From NCBI RefSeq assembly GCF_014290175.1, contig NZ_JACOOR010000002.1, positions 186,001-250,000 of the forward strand: a stretch of 64,000 nucleotides of DNA. Reading direction: 5' to 3'. Of this stretch, positions 1-7,577 are shown in pieces. The number at the start of each line of letters is the position of its first letter. The first letter of the stretch is position 1. The notes beneath the pieces were generated by a model. The model was not told the DNA's origin. It saw only the letters and a list, made by a program, of their open reading frames with translations, and ran no database searches. The position numbers and the translations under genes were made by a program. The DNA is from Anaerosacchariphilus hominis (GTDB lineage Bacteria; Bacillota; Clostridia; Lachnospirales; Lachnospiraceae).

Positions 1-50
1 CATTATTCCCGCGCGACTTAAGTCGTCTGGAGCCTTAGCGTTGGCAATGA

Positions 51-173
51 GCAGTGCAGCCTGCCGTAAAAAGGCAGTGCGCCTGCTTGCAGGAAGCAAT
101 GACTTTTTATGGCAGGCTATAGGGCGAAGCCCATAAAGCGAGGTTTTGCGAAGCAAAATCGAGCGTGCACTGC
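51..173. repeat. Structured palindromic element upstream of gatC
   Basis: Non-coding stretch made almost entirely of nested inverted repeats. Outer arms GCAGTGCA (51-58) and TGCACTGC (166-173) match perfectly. Inside are imperfect 23-base arms at 58-80 and 96-118 (two mismatches, one G-T), enclosing a small perfect hairpin CCTGC-TT-GCAGG (82-93). Two mini-hairpins with a GAA loop follow: GGGC-GAA-GCCC (122-132) and TTTTGC-GAA-GCAAAA (144-158). This looks like a MITE-like or REP-like element, or a structured leader of the gatCAB transcript. No coding sequence is visible in 1-190. Confidence 0.5.
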
Positions 174-190
174 GGAGTAAAGGAGAAAAC

Positions 191-484
191 ATGGCAAATA
201 TAATTTCTGATGAAACAATTGAATATGTAGGCATTCTGGCGAAGCTGGAGCTGTCCGACGAGGAGAAAGAGGCGGCCAAGAAGGATATGGGCCGGATGCT
301 GGATTACATTGATAAACTGAACGAGCTGGACACCGCAGGCGTGGAACCCATGTCCCACGTATTTCCCGTGAGCAACGTATTCCGGGAGGACCAGGTGGAA
401 AATGGCGACGACCGCGAGGAGATGCTGGCCAATGCGCCCAAGGTCAAAGACGGTATGTATATGGTACCGAAGACCGTAGAGTAG
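191..484 (+). CDS. gatC: Asp-tRNA(Asn)/Glu-tRNA(Gln) amidotransferase subunit C
   Basis: 97-residue GatC, the small belt-like subunit that stabilises the GatA-GatB complex. The complex amidates Glu-tRNA(Gln) and Asp-tRNA(Asn) in bacteria that lack one of the direct synthetases. The residues [20 protein letters not shown] and the [12 protein letters not shown] helix are typical of the family. The ATG at 191 is preceded by AGGAG at 181-185, so the longer in-frame extension back to 146, which runs into the hairpin element, is unlikely to be translated. gatA follows after 13 bases, so the three genes form an operon. Confidence 0.96.
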   Translation: MANIISDETIEYVGILAKLELSDEEKEAAKKDMGRMLDYIDKLNELDTAGVEPMSHVFPVSNVFREDQVENGDDREEMLANAPKVKDGMYMVPKTVE

Positions 485-497
485 GAGGTGACAGAGA

Positions 498-1961
498 ATG
501 GAATTTCGTGAAATGACAGCGGCAGAGATCGGACAGAAGATCAAAGCCGGAGAAATGACAGCCGTGGACGCCGTGAAAGCAGCCCTGGCTGAGATCAAAA
601 AACAGGATGAGGTTCTGAATAGCTTTGTCACCGTGGATGAGGAAGGAGCCCTGAAAAGAGCGGAAGAGGTGCAGAAGAGCATCGACAGCGGGGAGCTCAC
701 CGGTCCGCTGGCAGGCGTTCCCATTGCCATCAAGGACAATATGTGTACAAAAGGTCTTAAGACCACCTGTTCTTCCAAAATCCTTTACAACTTTGAGCCA
801 ACCTATTCCGCAGAGGCGGTTTTGAATCTGGAAAAAGCCGGAATGGTCGTGATTGGCAAGACCAACATGGACGAGTTCGCCATGGGAAGCACCACTGAGA
901 CTTCCGCCTTTGGAGTGACCCGAAATCCCTGGAACACTGAACATGTACCGGGCGGTTCCTCCGGCGGCTCCTGCGCAGCAGTGGCTTCCGGTGAAACGCC
1001 CTGCGCCCTGGGTTCCGATACAGGCGGATCCATTCGTCAGCCCAGCTCTTTCTGCGGCATCACCGGCATTAAGCCTACCTACGGAACTGTATCCCGTTAC
1101 GGTCTGATTGCCTATGGCTCTTCTCTTGACCAGATTGGACCGGTGGCAAAGGATGTGACGGACTGCGCGCTGCTTTTGGAGGCCATCGCTTCCTATGATA
1201 AGAAAGACAGCACTTCCGTGAAGCGTGAATCCTATGATTTTACATCTGCTTTAAAAGATGATGTGAAAGGTCTGCGTATCGGTATTCCGCGGGACTATTT
1301 CGGCGAAGGCCTGAATCCGGAGGTGGCTGCGGCAGTGAAGACGGCCGCGAAGGTTCTGGAGGAGAAGGGCGCTGTGGTGGAAGAGTTTGATTTAAGCCTG
1401 GTGGATTACGCCATCCCCGCTTACTACGTCATCGCTTCCGCCGAGGCCAGCTCGAACCTGGCCCGTTTCGACGGCGTGAAATACGGCTACCGTACCGAGG
1501 AGTACGAAGGTCTTCACAACATGTACAAGAAGACCCGTTCCGAGGGCTTCGGCCCGGAGGTGAAGCGCCGGATTATGCTGGGATCCTTCGTGTTAAGCTC
1601 CGGTTACTACGATGCTTATTATCTGAAAGCCCTGCGCACCAAGGCTCTGATTCGTCAGGCCTTCGACCGTGCCTTTGAAAAATATGACGTGATTTTGGGA
1701 CCGGCGGCTCCGACTACTGCGCCGAAGCTTGGCGAATCCCTGTCTGATCCGCTTCAGATGTATCTGGGCGATGTCTACACCATTTCCGCGAACCTGGCCG
1801 GACTTCCCGGTATCTGCCTGCCCTGCGGCATGGATACAAAAGGACTGCCCATCGGTCTGCAGCTTCTGGGCGACTGTTTTAAAGAGGAGCACATCATCCG
1901 GGCAGCTTATGCCTACGAGTGCAGCCGGGGCCGGGCGGCCTTTGAGGGTAAGAGAGATTAG
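498..1961 (+). CDS. gatA: Asp-tRNA(Asn)/Glu-tRNA(Gln) amidotransferase subunit A
   Basis: 487-residue amidase-signature protein, the glutaminase subunit that releases ammonia from glutamine and channels it to GatB. The Ser-cisSer-Lys catalytic triad is visible as Lys79 (AIKDN), Ser154 (GGSSGGS) and Ser178 (SDTGGSIR), the same positions as in the well-studied staphylococcal GatA. The start follows AGGAGGTGA at 483-491 with normal spacing. Full length and no frameshift. It sits between gatC and gatB, 15 bases before the chosen gatB start. Confidence 0.98.
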   Translation: MEFREMTAAEIGQKIKAGEMTAVDAVKAALAEIKKQDEVLNSFVTVDEEGALKRAEEVQKSIDSGELTGPLAGVPIAIKDNMCTKGLKTTCSSKILYNFEPTYSAEAVLNLEKAGMVVIGKTNMDEFAMGSTTETSAFGVTRNPWNTEHVPGGSSGGSCAAVASGETPCALGSDTGGSIRQPSSFCGITGIKPTYGTVSRYGLIAYGSSLDQIGPVAKDVTDCALLLEAIASYDKKDSTSVKRESYDFTSALKDDVKGLRIGIPRDYFGEGLNPEVAAAVKTAAKVLEEKGAVVEEFDLSLVDYAIPAYYVIASAEASSNLARFDGVKYGYRTEEYEGLHNMYKKTRSEGFGPEVKRRIMLGSFVLSSGYYDAYYLKALRTKALIRQAFDRAFEKYDVILGPAAPTTAPKLGESLSDPLQMYLGDVYTISANLAGLPGICLPCGMDTKGLPIGLQLLGDCFKEEHIIRAAYAYECSRGRAAFEGKRD

Positions 1962-1976
1962 GAAGGAGTGGAGAAA

Positions 1977-3410
1977 ATGAGTAAACAGTATGAGACCGTC
2001 ATCGGTCTGGAGGTTCATGTAGAGCTGGCCACCAAGACCAAGATTTTCTGCTCCTGCAGCACCGCATTTGGAGGAGCGCCCAACACTCACACCTGTCCGG
2101 TATGTACCGGTATGCCCGGTTCCCTGCCGGTGTTGAACAAGAAGGTGGTAGAGTACGCCATGGCTGTAGGTCTGGCCACCAACTGTACCATCACCCGTCA
2201 CAGTAAATTCGACCGGAAGAACTATTTCTATCCGGATAACCCTCAGAACTATCAGATTTCTCAGCTGTATGCACCCATCTGCCGGGACGGCTATGTGGAA
2301 ATCGAGACGGAGACCGGTTCCAAGAAAATCGGCATCCATGAGATTCACATGGAGGAGGACGCCGGCAAGCTCATTCATGACGAGTGGGAAGACTGTTCGT
2401 TAGTGGATTATAACCGAAGCGGCGTGCCGCTGATCGAGATTGTATCCGAGCCGGATATGCGAAGCGCGGAAGAAGTCATTGCCTATCTGGATAAGCTGCG
2501 TCTGATCATCCAGTATCTGGGCGCGTCCGACTGCAAGCTCCAGGAGGGCTCCATGCGTGCGGACGTGAACCTGTCTGTCCGTGAGGTAGGCGCGAAGGAA
2601 TTCGGCACCCGTACCGAGATGAAGAACCTGAACTCCTTCAAGGCCATCGGCCGCGCTATTGAGGGCGAGCGCCAGCGCCAGATTGAGCTTCTGAAGGAAG
2701 GCAGGCAGGTGATCCAGGAGACCCGTCGCTGGGATGATAACAAGGAAAGCTCCCACGCCATGCGTTCCAAGGAGGACGCCCAGGACTACCGTTATTTCCC
2801 GGAGCCTGATCTGGTTCCCATCGACATCAGCGAGGAATGGCTGGAGGAAATCAAGGCCTGTCAGCCGGAGCTGCGGACCGAGAAGCTGAAGCGCTATAAA
2901 GAGGAGTTTGAGATCCCGGAATACGACGCGCAGATTCTGACCGGATCCAAGCAGATGGCGGATATGTTCGAGGCGGCCACAGCCATCTGTAAGAAGCCCA
3001 AGAAGGTGTCCAACTGGCTGATGGTGGAGACCATGCGTCTCTTAAAGGAGGCCGGACAGGAGCCGGAGGATATGAGATTCTCCCCGGAGCACCTGGCAAA
3101 GCTTATCGAGCTTGCGGACGCCGGAACCATCAACAGCAGTGTAGCCAAAGAGGTCTTTGAGCATATCTTCCATGAGGATGTGGATCCGGAGAAGTATGTG
3201 GAGGAGAAGGGGCTGAAGACAGTCAACGACGAGGGCGCCCTGCGTGAAACCATCGAGCGCATCGTGGCGGCCAATCCCCAGTCCGTAGCTGATTACAAGG
3301 GCGGCAAGGAGAAGGCTCTGGGCTTCCTGGTGGGCCAGACCATGAAAGAGATGAAAGGAAAGGCGAACCCGGGTAAAGTCAATGAGATTTTGAAGGAATT
3401 ATTGAAATAA
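1977..3410 (+). CDS. gatB: Asp-tRNA(Asn)/Glu-tRNA(Gln) amidotransferase subunit B
   Basis: 477-residue GatB, the kinase/amidotransferase subunit that phosphorylates the misacylated tRNA and then replaces the phosphate with ammonia. The N-terminal IGLEVHVEL motif, the zinc-binding cysteines in FCSCSTAFGG and HTCPVCTGMPG, and the C-terminal YqeY-like helical tail ending EILKELLK are all present. A GTG at 1968 opens the same frame three codons earlier, but GGAAGGA at 1961-1967 is correctly spaced only for the ATG at 1977. Last gene of the gatCAB operon. Confidence 0.97.
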   Translation: MSKQYETVIGLEVHVELATKTKIFCSCSTAFGGAPNTHTCPVCTGMPGSLPVLNKKVVEYAMAVGLATNCTITRHSKFDRKNYFYPDNPQNYQISQLYAPICRDGYVEIETETGSKKIGIHEIHMEEDAGKLIHDEWEDCSLVDYNRSGVPLIEIVSEPDMRSAEEVIAYLDKLRLIIQYLGASDCKLQEGSMRADVNLSVREVGAKEFGTRTEMKNLNSFKAIGRAIEGERQRQIELLKEGRQVIQETRRWDDNKESSHAMRSKEDAQDYRYFPEPDLVPIDISEEWLEEIKACQPELRTEKLKRYKEEFEIPEYDAQILTGSKQMADMFEAATAICKKPKKVSNWLMVETMRLLKEAGQEPEDMRFSPEHLAKLIELADAGTINSSVAKEVFEHIFHEDVDPEKYVEEKGLKTVNDEGALRETIERIVAANPQSVADYKGGKEKALGFLVGQTMKEMKGKANPGKVNEILKELLK

Positions 3411-3495
3411 TGTAACTGCTCAATACCTGACCAGTTACACTGAACTGACCAGTTGCGAAATAATTGCGAAAATTCAGATGAAGTTCTGCAAAGAA

Positions 3496-3542
3496 AAAAG
3501 GGGAGCTGCTTTGTGAGTTATCACAGAAGCGGCTCCTCTTTT
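3496..3542. terminator. Bidirectional terminator between gatB and cspA
   Basis: Long stem: AAAAG.GGAGC.GCTT at 3496-3514 pairs with AAGC.GCTCC.CTTTT at 3526-3542, with an inner TGA-TCA pair. A T-run follows on the plus strand and an A-run precedes it, so it can terminate both gatCAB and the convergent cold-shock gene. Confidence 0.8.
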
Positions 3543-3629
3543 CTAATCTGCTTTTAATTACGATGCTTTCTTTCTAGTCAGAAACTGTTCAGTCTGTATA
3601 TTAGAAAAAGGCACATGATTTACGGCTGA

Positions 3630-3830
3630 TTATAACTTGGTTACGTTGGTAGCCTGCGGTCCCTTTGCTCCGTCAACAACGTCAAACTCTACTGCCTGAC
3701 CCTCTTCCAGAGACTTGAATCCATCAGAATTGATACCGGAGAAGTGTACGAAAATGTCATTTCCCTGCTCGTCAGAGATGAAACCGTAACCCTTCTGATT
3801 GTTGAACCACTTAACTGTACCCTTGTTCAT
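3630..3830 (-). CDS. Cold shock protein, CspA/CspB family
   Basis: 66-residue single cold-shock domain, an RNA/single-stranded DNA-binding OB fold acting as an RNA chaperone and anti-terminator. RNP1 (KGYGFI) and RNP2 (DIFVHF) are intact, together with the usual GTVKWFN start and GPQATNV end. The ribosome-binding site is GGAGG ahead of ATCACAATG. It is monocistronic with its own consensus promoter and a roughly 75-base leader that contains a GCCGC-GCGGC hairpin, as is common for csp mRNAs. Which csp paralogue it represents cannot be told. Confidence 0.95.
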   Translation of the reverse strand: MNKGTVKWFNNQKGYGFISDEQGNDIFVHFSGINSDGFKSLEEGQAVEFDVVDGAKGPQATNVTKL

Positions 3831-3911
3831 TGTGATACCTCCAAAAATGATTAAAATAGATTGGAAACCCGTCCGCAGACGGTACTCTGCCGCTTTACTG
3901 CGGCTGGGTTT

Positions 3912-3940
3912 AGAGTATCACAAACGGGAATCGGTGTCAA
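3912..3940 (-). promoter_or_regulatory. Promoter of the cold shock gene
   Basis: On the minus strand TTGACA (3935-3940) and TACTCT (3912-3917) are separated by 17 bases. The predicted start lies about 75 bases before the ATG. Confidence 0.75.
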
Positions 3941-3959
3941 TCACAAACAGGGCGAAAGA

Positions 3960-3988
3960 TTGACTTTTTTCGGGCATTTGGGTACACT
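3960..3988 (+). promoter_or_regulatory. Promoter of the amidohydrolase gene
   Basis: TTGACT (3960-3965), 17-base spacer, TACACT (3983-3988). It fires away from the cspA promoter; the two -35 boxes are 19 bases apart. The position also shows that the open frame upstream of 4000 is not translated. Confidence 0.7.
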
Positions 3989-4052
3989 TGACAGAGAAGA
4001 AAAAAGTGAAGAAATCCTACAGGGTAAATCAGAAAACGGAGGCGTATTTTCG

Positions 4053-4931
4053 ATGTTTGGAGAGTGTCATGCCCATGTGATCATGGATGGAAAAAATTAT
4101 AAGGCGGCGGTGGCGCTGCATAAGGAGAGGCCAAATGAGGCGGTTATCCGGGAGCATCTGTCGGCCTGGCAGCAGGCAGGTATTACCTTCGTGCGGGATG
4201 GTGGAGACGCTTACGGTGTGTCGGAGCGGGCCAGGGAGCTGGCCGGGGAATATGGCATTGATTATCGGTCGCCGATTTTCGCCATTCACAGGAGAGGGCA
4301 TTACGGCGGGATCGTGGGCCTGCCCTTTGATGACAAAGCAGGCTATCGGGAGCTGGTGAAAAGAGCGAAGGAGCGGGGAGCGGATTTTATCAAGATTATG
4401 ATCAGTGGGATTATGGAGTTTGACACTTTCGGAAAGCTGACGGAGAAAGGAATCGACGGTTCTGATATTTCTTATATGATCGGGACAGCCCACGATGCCG
4501 GGCTTCGGGTCATGGCCCACGGAAATGGAGATGCTGCCGTACGGGCTGCCCTGGATGCAGGTGTGGATACCCTGGAGCACGGAAATTATATGGAAAAGGA
4601 TACGCTGTGTCAGCTTGCGGAATCACATACCATTTGGGTACCTACTTTTGCGCCTACTGGAAATTTGATTGGCTGCGGCCGTTTTCCGGATGAGCAGGTA
4701 AAAGCCATTCTGGGGCGGCAGAGGAGTGCAGTGCGGTTCGCCTTTGAACAGGGTGCGCATATGGGTCTTGGCAGTGATTCCGGGGCATATCTGGTTCCCC
4801 ATGGACAGGGGTTGATGGATGAGTACGCATTTATGAAGGAGGCCGTGGGGCGGGAACATGCGGAGGAACTGGACCGGAGGCTGGCGGAGTCGGAAGAGTG
4901 GATTCAGAAGAATATGAAGCGCGTCTCATAA
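4053..4931 (+). CDS. Amidohydrolase family protein (imidazolonepropionase-like)
   Basis: 292-residue metal-dependent hydrolase of the amidohydrolase (TIM-barrel) superfamily. Likely metal ligands are the HAH motif at residues 6-8, the lysine in DFIKIMISG, the histidines of MAHGNG and LEHGNY, and the aspartate of GLGSDSGA. It lacks the small beta-sandwich domain that surrounds the barrel in longer members. The frame opens further upstream, but ATG 4053 follows ACGGAGGCG and lies downstream of the promoter. Substrate unknown; cytoplasmic, with no signal peptide. Single gene, convergent with the zinc-ribbon gene. Confidence 0.8.
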   Translation: MFGECHAHVIMDGKNYKAAVALHKERPNEAVIREHLSAWQQAGITFVRDGGDAYGVSERARELAGEYGIDYRSPIFAIHRRGHYGGIVGLPFDDKAGYRELVKRAKERGADFIKIMISGIMEFDTFGKLTEKGIDGSDISYMIGTAHDAGLRVMAHGNGDAAVRAALDAGVDTLEHGNYMEKDTLCQLAESHTIWVPTFAPTGNLIGCGRFPDEQVKAILGRQRSAVRFAFEQGAHMGLGSDSGAYLVPHGQGLMDEYAFMKEAVGREHAEELDRRLAESEEWIQKNMKRVS

Positions 4932-4965
4932 GACGGGGCCGATTCAGAAAGTGAAATAATATAAA

Positions 4966-5002
4966 AGAGATGAAGCAAGGCGGAACAGTTTGCTTCATCT
5001 CT
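4966..5002. terminator. Hairpin terminator between convergent genes
   Basis: Perfect 13-base stem: AGAGATGAAGCAA (4966-4978) with TTGCTTCATCTCT (4990-5002). Read on the minus strand it is followed by TTTTATATTATTT, so it best serves the zinc-ribbon gene, but it could act in both directions. Confidence 0.75.
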
Positions 5003-5007
5003 CAAAT

Positions 5008-5478
5008 TTACAGTTCTTCTCTGCAGAAATAGCAGGTATAATTTCCGGGATCCGCGCCTTTGGGAATCAAATTGTCCGCGGCGCAGTAGCCGCAGCGGCA
5101 GACTTTTTTCCCTTCCGGAACAGGCATCCATTCTTCATAGCGCTCACCTGCATTGTGGGGCGCGCGATAACGCTTGGTGGGCTCGATGAAGGTGCGGGCG
5201 GAAGCCTCAGCGGGTGACGCTTCTTTCGCCGGATTCGGCCGGTTCGGAACCACGGTTTTTGTCTTCTCGGGTTTGGGCGTCCAGCCGGTTTTCTGTTTTT
5301 TGGAAGCCGGTTTATTGGGCACCGGCGGCTTATAAGGCGTAGCCGCAGGCCGGTTTGCCACAGGGGGCGGAGTGGAACCCTGAGAATTCTGCTGTCTCCG
5401 CTGCCGGTTCTTTTTTGAATCCAGGACAGCCCTGATAATGACAATAAATACGATAAGTTCAAAAATCAGACCAAACAT
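5008..5478 (-). CDS. Membrane-anchored zinc-ribbon protein of unknown function
   Basis: 156 residues. Residues about 2-18 form one hydrophobic segment (FGLIFELIVFIVIIRAVL). Next comes a long low-complexity linker rich in Pro, Lys and Thr (residues 20-90). The C-terminus is a compact zinc ribbon with a CRCGYC knuckle and a second YTCYFC knuckle. The topology suggests an N-terminal anchor with the linker and ribbon on one side of the membrane. The start follows GAGGTGA. I do not recognise a characterised relative; such ribbon proteins may bind nucleic acid or a protein partner, but nothing here shows which. Confidence 0.7.
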   Translation of the reverse strand: MFGLIFELIVFIVIIRAVLDSKKNRQRRQQNSQGSTPPPVANRPAATPYKPPVPNKPASKKQKTGWTPKPEKTKTVVPNRPNPAKEASPAEASARTFIEPTKRYRAPHNAGERYEEWMPVPEGKKVCRCGYCAADNLIPKGADPGNYTCYFCREEL

Positions 5479-5627
5479 AACGATTCACCTCAGTATAAAA
5501 TAAAGATAGCAAAGTTTTTCACGGAGCGGGATTCCATGATGCTTTTAAAGTATCTGTTCAGAAAACATGGAATCTACATTTCAGATATTATGATACACGA
5601 AAAAAACAGAAAGGGAAAGTATATTTT

Positions 5628-6365
5628 ATGAGAAATATAAAAATCGTAGTGCAATATGACGGCACCCGTTACAGCGGCTGGCAGAGCCAGGAACACGATG
5701 AAAATACCATACAGGGCAAACTGACAGCCGTGCTGAGCCGATTGCTGGGCGAAAAAATTGAACTGGCCGGCTCCGGTCGCACAGACGCAGGCGTCCACGC
5801 CCTGGGGCAGGTGGCAAACTTTAAAACCCGGTCACAGATGCCATGCGGCGAACTGCTGGAAAAGCTGAATCATTACCTGCCCGAAGATATCGGCGTTATT
5901 TCTGCCGAAGAAGTGGACGGTCGCTTTCACAGCCGCCTGAACGCAGTGCGGAAGACCTACAGCTACCATATCTGGAACAGCCCCGTCCATAATGTATTCG
6001 ACCGTCGTTACACCTGGGCTATCGATCAGCCCCTGGACGTGCCCGCCATGCGCCGTGCCGCTGCAGAACTCACCGGAATCCACGACTACAAGGCTTTCAG
6101 TTCCATTAAACGCGGCAAAAAGTCCACAGTCCGCACCATTGAAGCCATCGAGATCGAGCAGACTGGTGCGGATATTACCCTTTCTTTCACCGGTAACGGC
6201 TTCCTTTATCACATGGTCCGAATTCTCACCGGAACTTTGGTGGAAGTGGGACTGCACAGGAAAACCCCGGAAGACATGGCTATGATCCTGGAATCCCTGG
6301 ACCGGGAGCAGGCCGGCGTGATGGCCCCGGGGCAGGGGCTGTTTTTGGTGAGAGTGGAGTACTAA
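5628..6365 (+). CDS. truA: tRNA pseudouridine(38-40) synthase TruA
   Basis: 245-residue TruA, which isomerises uridines 38, 39 and 40 in the tRNA anticodon arm. The catalytic motif GSGRTDAGVHALGQVA contains the nucleophilic aspartate, and the C-terminal GNGFLYHMVRI motif is intact. Length matches the family. Monocistronic here rather than in the ribosomal-protein/ecf cluster where many Firmicutes keep one copy, so another truA copy may exist elsewhere. The Shine-Dalgarno is weak (GGGAAAG). Confidence 0.95.
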   Translation: MRNIKIVVQYDGTRYSGWQSQEHDENTIQGKLTAVLSRLLGEKIELAGSGRTDAGVHALGQVANFKTRSQMPCGELLEKLNHYLPEDIGVISAEEVDGRFHSRLNAVRKTYSYHIWNSPVHNVFDRRYTWAIDQPLDVPAMRRAAAELTGIHDYKAFSSIKRGKKSTVRTIEAIEIEQTGADITLSFTGNGFLYHMVRILTGTLVEVGLHRKTPEDMAMILESLDREQAGVMAPGQGLFLVRVEY

Positions 6366-6421
6366 GAAACCGATAGGAAATGTTTGTATGTAGATAGGCA
6401 GAATTCACCTTTTTCCAACGT

Positions 6422-6443
6422 CCGTATACTATATAGTATTCGG
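6422..6443. promoter_or_regulatory. 22-bp palindrome over the promoter of the NMT1-type lipoprotein
   Basis: CCGTATACTATATAGTATTCGG is self-complementary at 10 of 11 pairs. It contains a TATACT that can serve as -10 and lies directly before the AAGGAGG ribosome-binding site. The placement suggests a repressor operator, or a promoter with a dyad in it. Confidence 0.45.
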
Positions 6444-6462
6444 AAAAAGGAGGATTCCCATT

Positions 6463-7473
6463 ATGAAAAAGAAATATTCCACCCTGCTGGCAGGTGTGCT
6501 TCTGATTGGCAGCCTGGCCGCCGCAGGCTGCGGCGGTTCGGACAGTACAGCGCCCGACGGCCTGACCAAGGTTACACTGAACGAGGTAGCCCATTCCATC
6601 TTCTACGCGCCCCAGTACGTAGCCATTGAGAAAGGCTACTTTGCGGAAGAGGGTATCGACCTCGATCTGGTAACCGGCTTTGGGGCCGATAAAGTCATGA
6701 CCGCCGTCCTTTCCGGCGAAGCCGACATCGGCTTTATGGGCTCAGAAGCCTCCATCTATGTCTACAATCAGAATCCAGACGATTACATCGTGAACTTCGC
6801 CCAGCTCACCCAGCGGGCCGGAAACTTCCTGGTAGCCAGAGAGGCCATGCCGGATTTTGAGTGGGCAGATTTGAAGGGGAAGGATGTTCTGGGAGGACGG
6901 AAGGGTGGTATGCCACAAATGGTTTTCGAATATATTTTGAAAAAACACAATCTTGATCCAACCACCGACATGAATATCGACCAAAGCATCGACTTCGGCT
7001 CCACTGCCGCAGCCTTCTCCGGTGGACAGGGAGATTTTACCGTAGAATTCGAGCCGGGTGCTTCGACTTTGGAAAAAGAAGGAAAAGGCTATGTGGTGGC
7101 GTCGCTTGGGGTGGATTCCGGATATGTGCCCTATACGGCCTACAGCGCGAAGCAGAGTTATCTGAAAGCCCATCCGGAAGTCATTCAGGGCTTTACTAAC
7201 GGACTTCAGAAAGGAATGGATTATGTGCGGAACCATACGCCGGAGGAGATCGCGAAGGTCATCGCGCCCCAGTTTGCGGAGACGGATCTCGCGGATATCA
7301 CCACGATTGTGACCCGTTATTATGAGCAGGATACCTGGAAGGATAATCTGATTTTTGAGAAGAAGAGCTTTGAGCTTCTGCAGGATATCCTGGCGGAAGC
7401 GGGAGAACTGGAGACCAGAGTGCCCTATGAGGAGCTGGTGACCACAGAATTCGCGGAGCAGGCGAAGAAATAA
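6463..7473 (+). CDS. ABC transporter substrate-binding lipoprotein, NMT1/SsuA type
   Basis: 336 residues. Signal peptide MKKKYSTLLAGVLLIGSLAA ends in a lipobox (AAAGC), so the mature protein should be lipid-anchored outside the cell. The body has the NMT1/THI5-like periplasmic-binding fold (SIFYAPQYVAIEKGYFAEEGI, SGEADIGFMGSE), the family that binds pyrimidine precursors, sulfonates or nitrate-like ligands. The cognate permease and ATPase are not adjacent: truA is upstream and a terminator directly follows. It may be an orphan binding protein using a transporter encoded elsewhere. The ligand cannot be predicted. Confidence 0.88.
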   Translation: MKKKYSTLLAGVLLIGSLAAAGCGGSDSTAPDGLTKVTLNEVAHSIFYAPQYVAIEKGYFAEEGIDLDLVTGFGADKVMTAVLSGEADIGFMGSEASIYVYNQNPDDYIVNFAQLTQRAGNFLVAREAMPDFEWADLKGKDVLGGRKGGMPQMVFEYILKKHNLDPTTDMNIDQSIDFGSTAAAFSGGQGDFTVEFEPGASTLEKEGKGYVVASLGVDSGYVPYTAYSAKQSYLKAHPEVIQGFTNGLQKGMDYVRNHTPEEIAKVIAPQFAETDLADITTIVTRYYEQDTWKDNLIFEKKSFELLQDILAEAGELETRVPYEELVTTEFAEQAKK

Positions 7474-7492
7474 AAGAATACAAAATACAGAA

Positions 7493-7540
7493 CAGCGCGG
7501 AACCGGAAGCTATGAAAGAAACCGGTTCCGCGCTGCTTTT
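7493..7540 (+). terminator. Rho-independent terminator of the NMT1-type gene
   Basis: CAGCGCGGAACCGG (7493-7506) pairs perfectly with CCGGTTCCGCGCTG (7522-7535), followed by CTTTT. Confidence 0.85.
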
Positions 7541-7577
7541 AATATGGGATTTTTTATCATAAAACTGGGACAGAGAA

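Noticed and set aside
3861..4052. 64-codon upstream extension of the amidohydrolase
   Set aside because: It crosses the cspA promoter and lies upstream of the gene's own promoter, so it is not in the mRNA.
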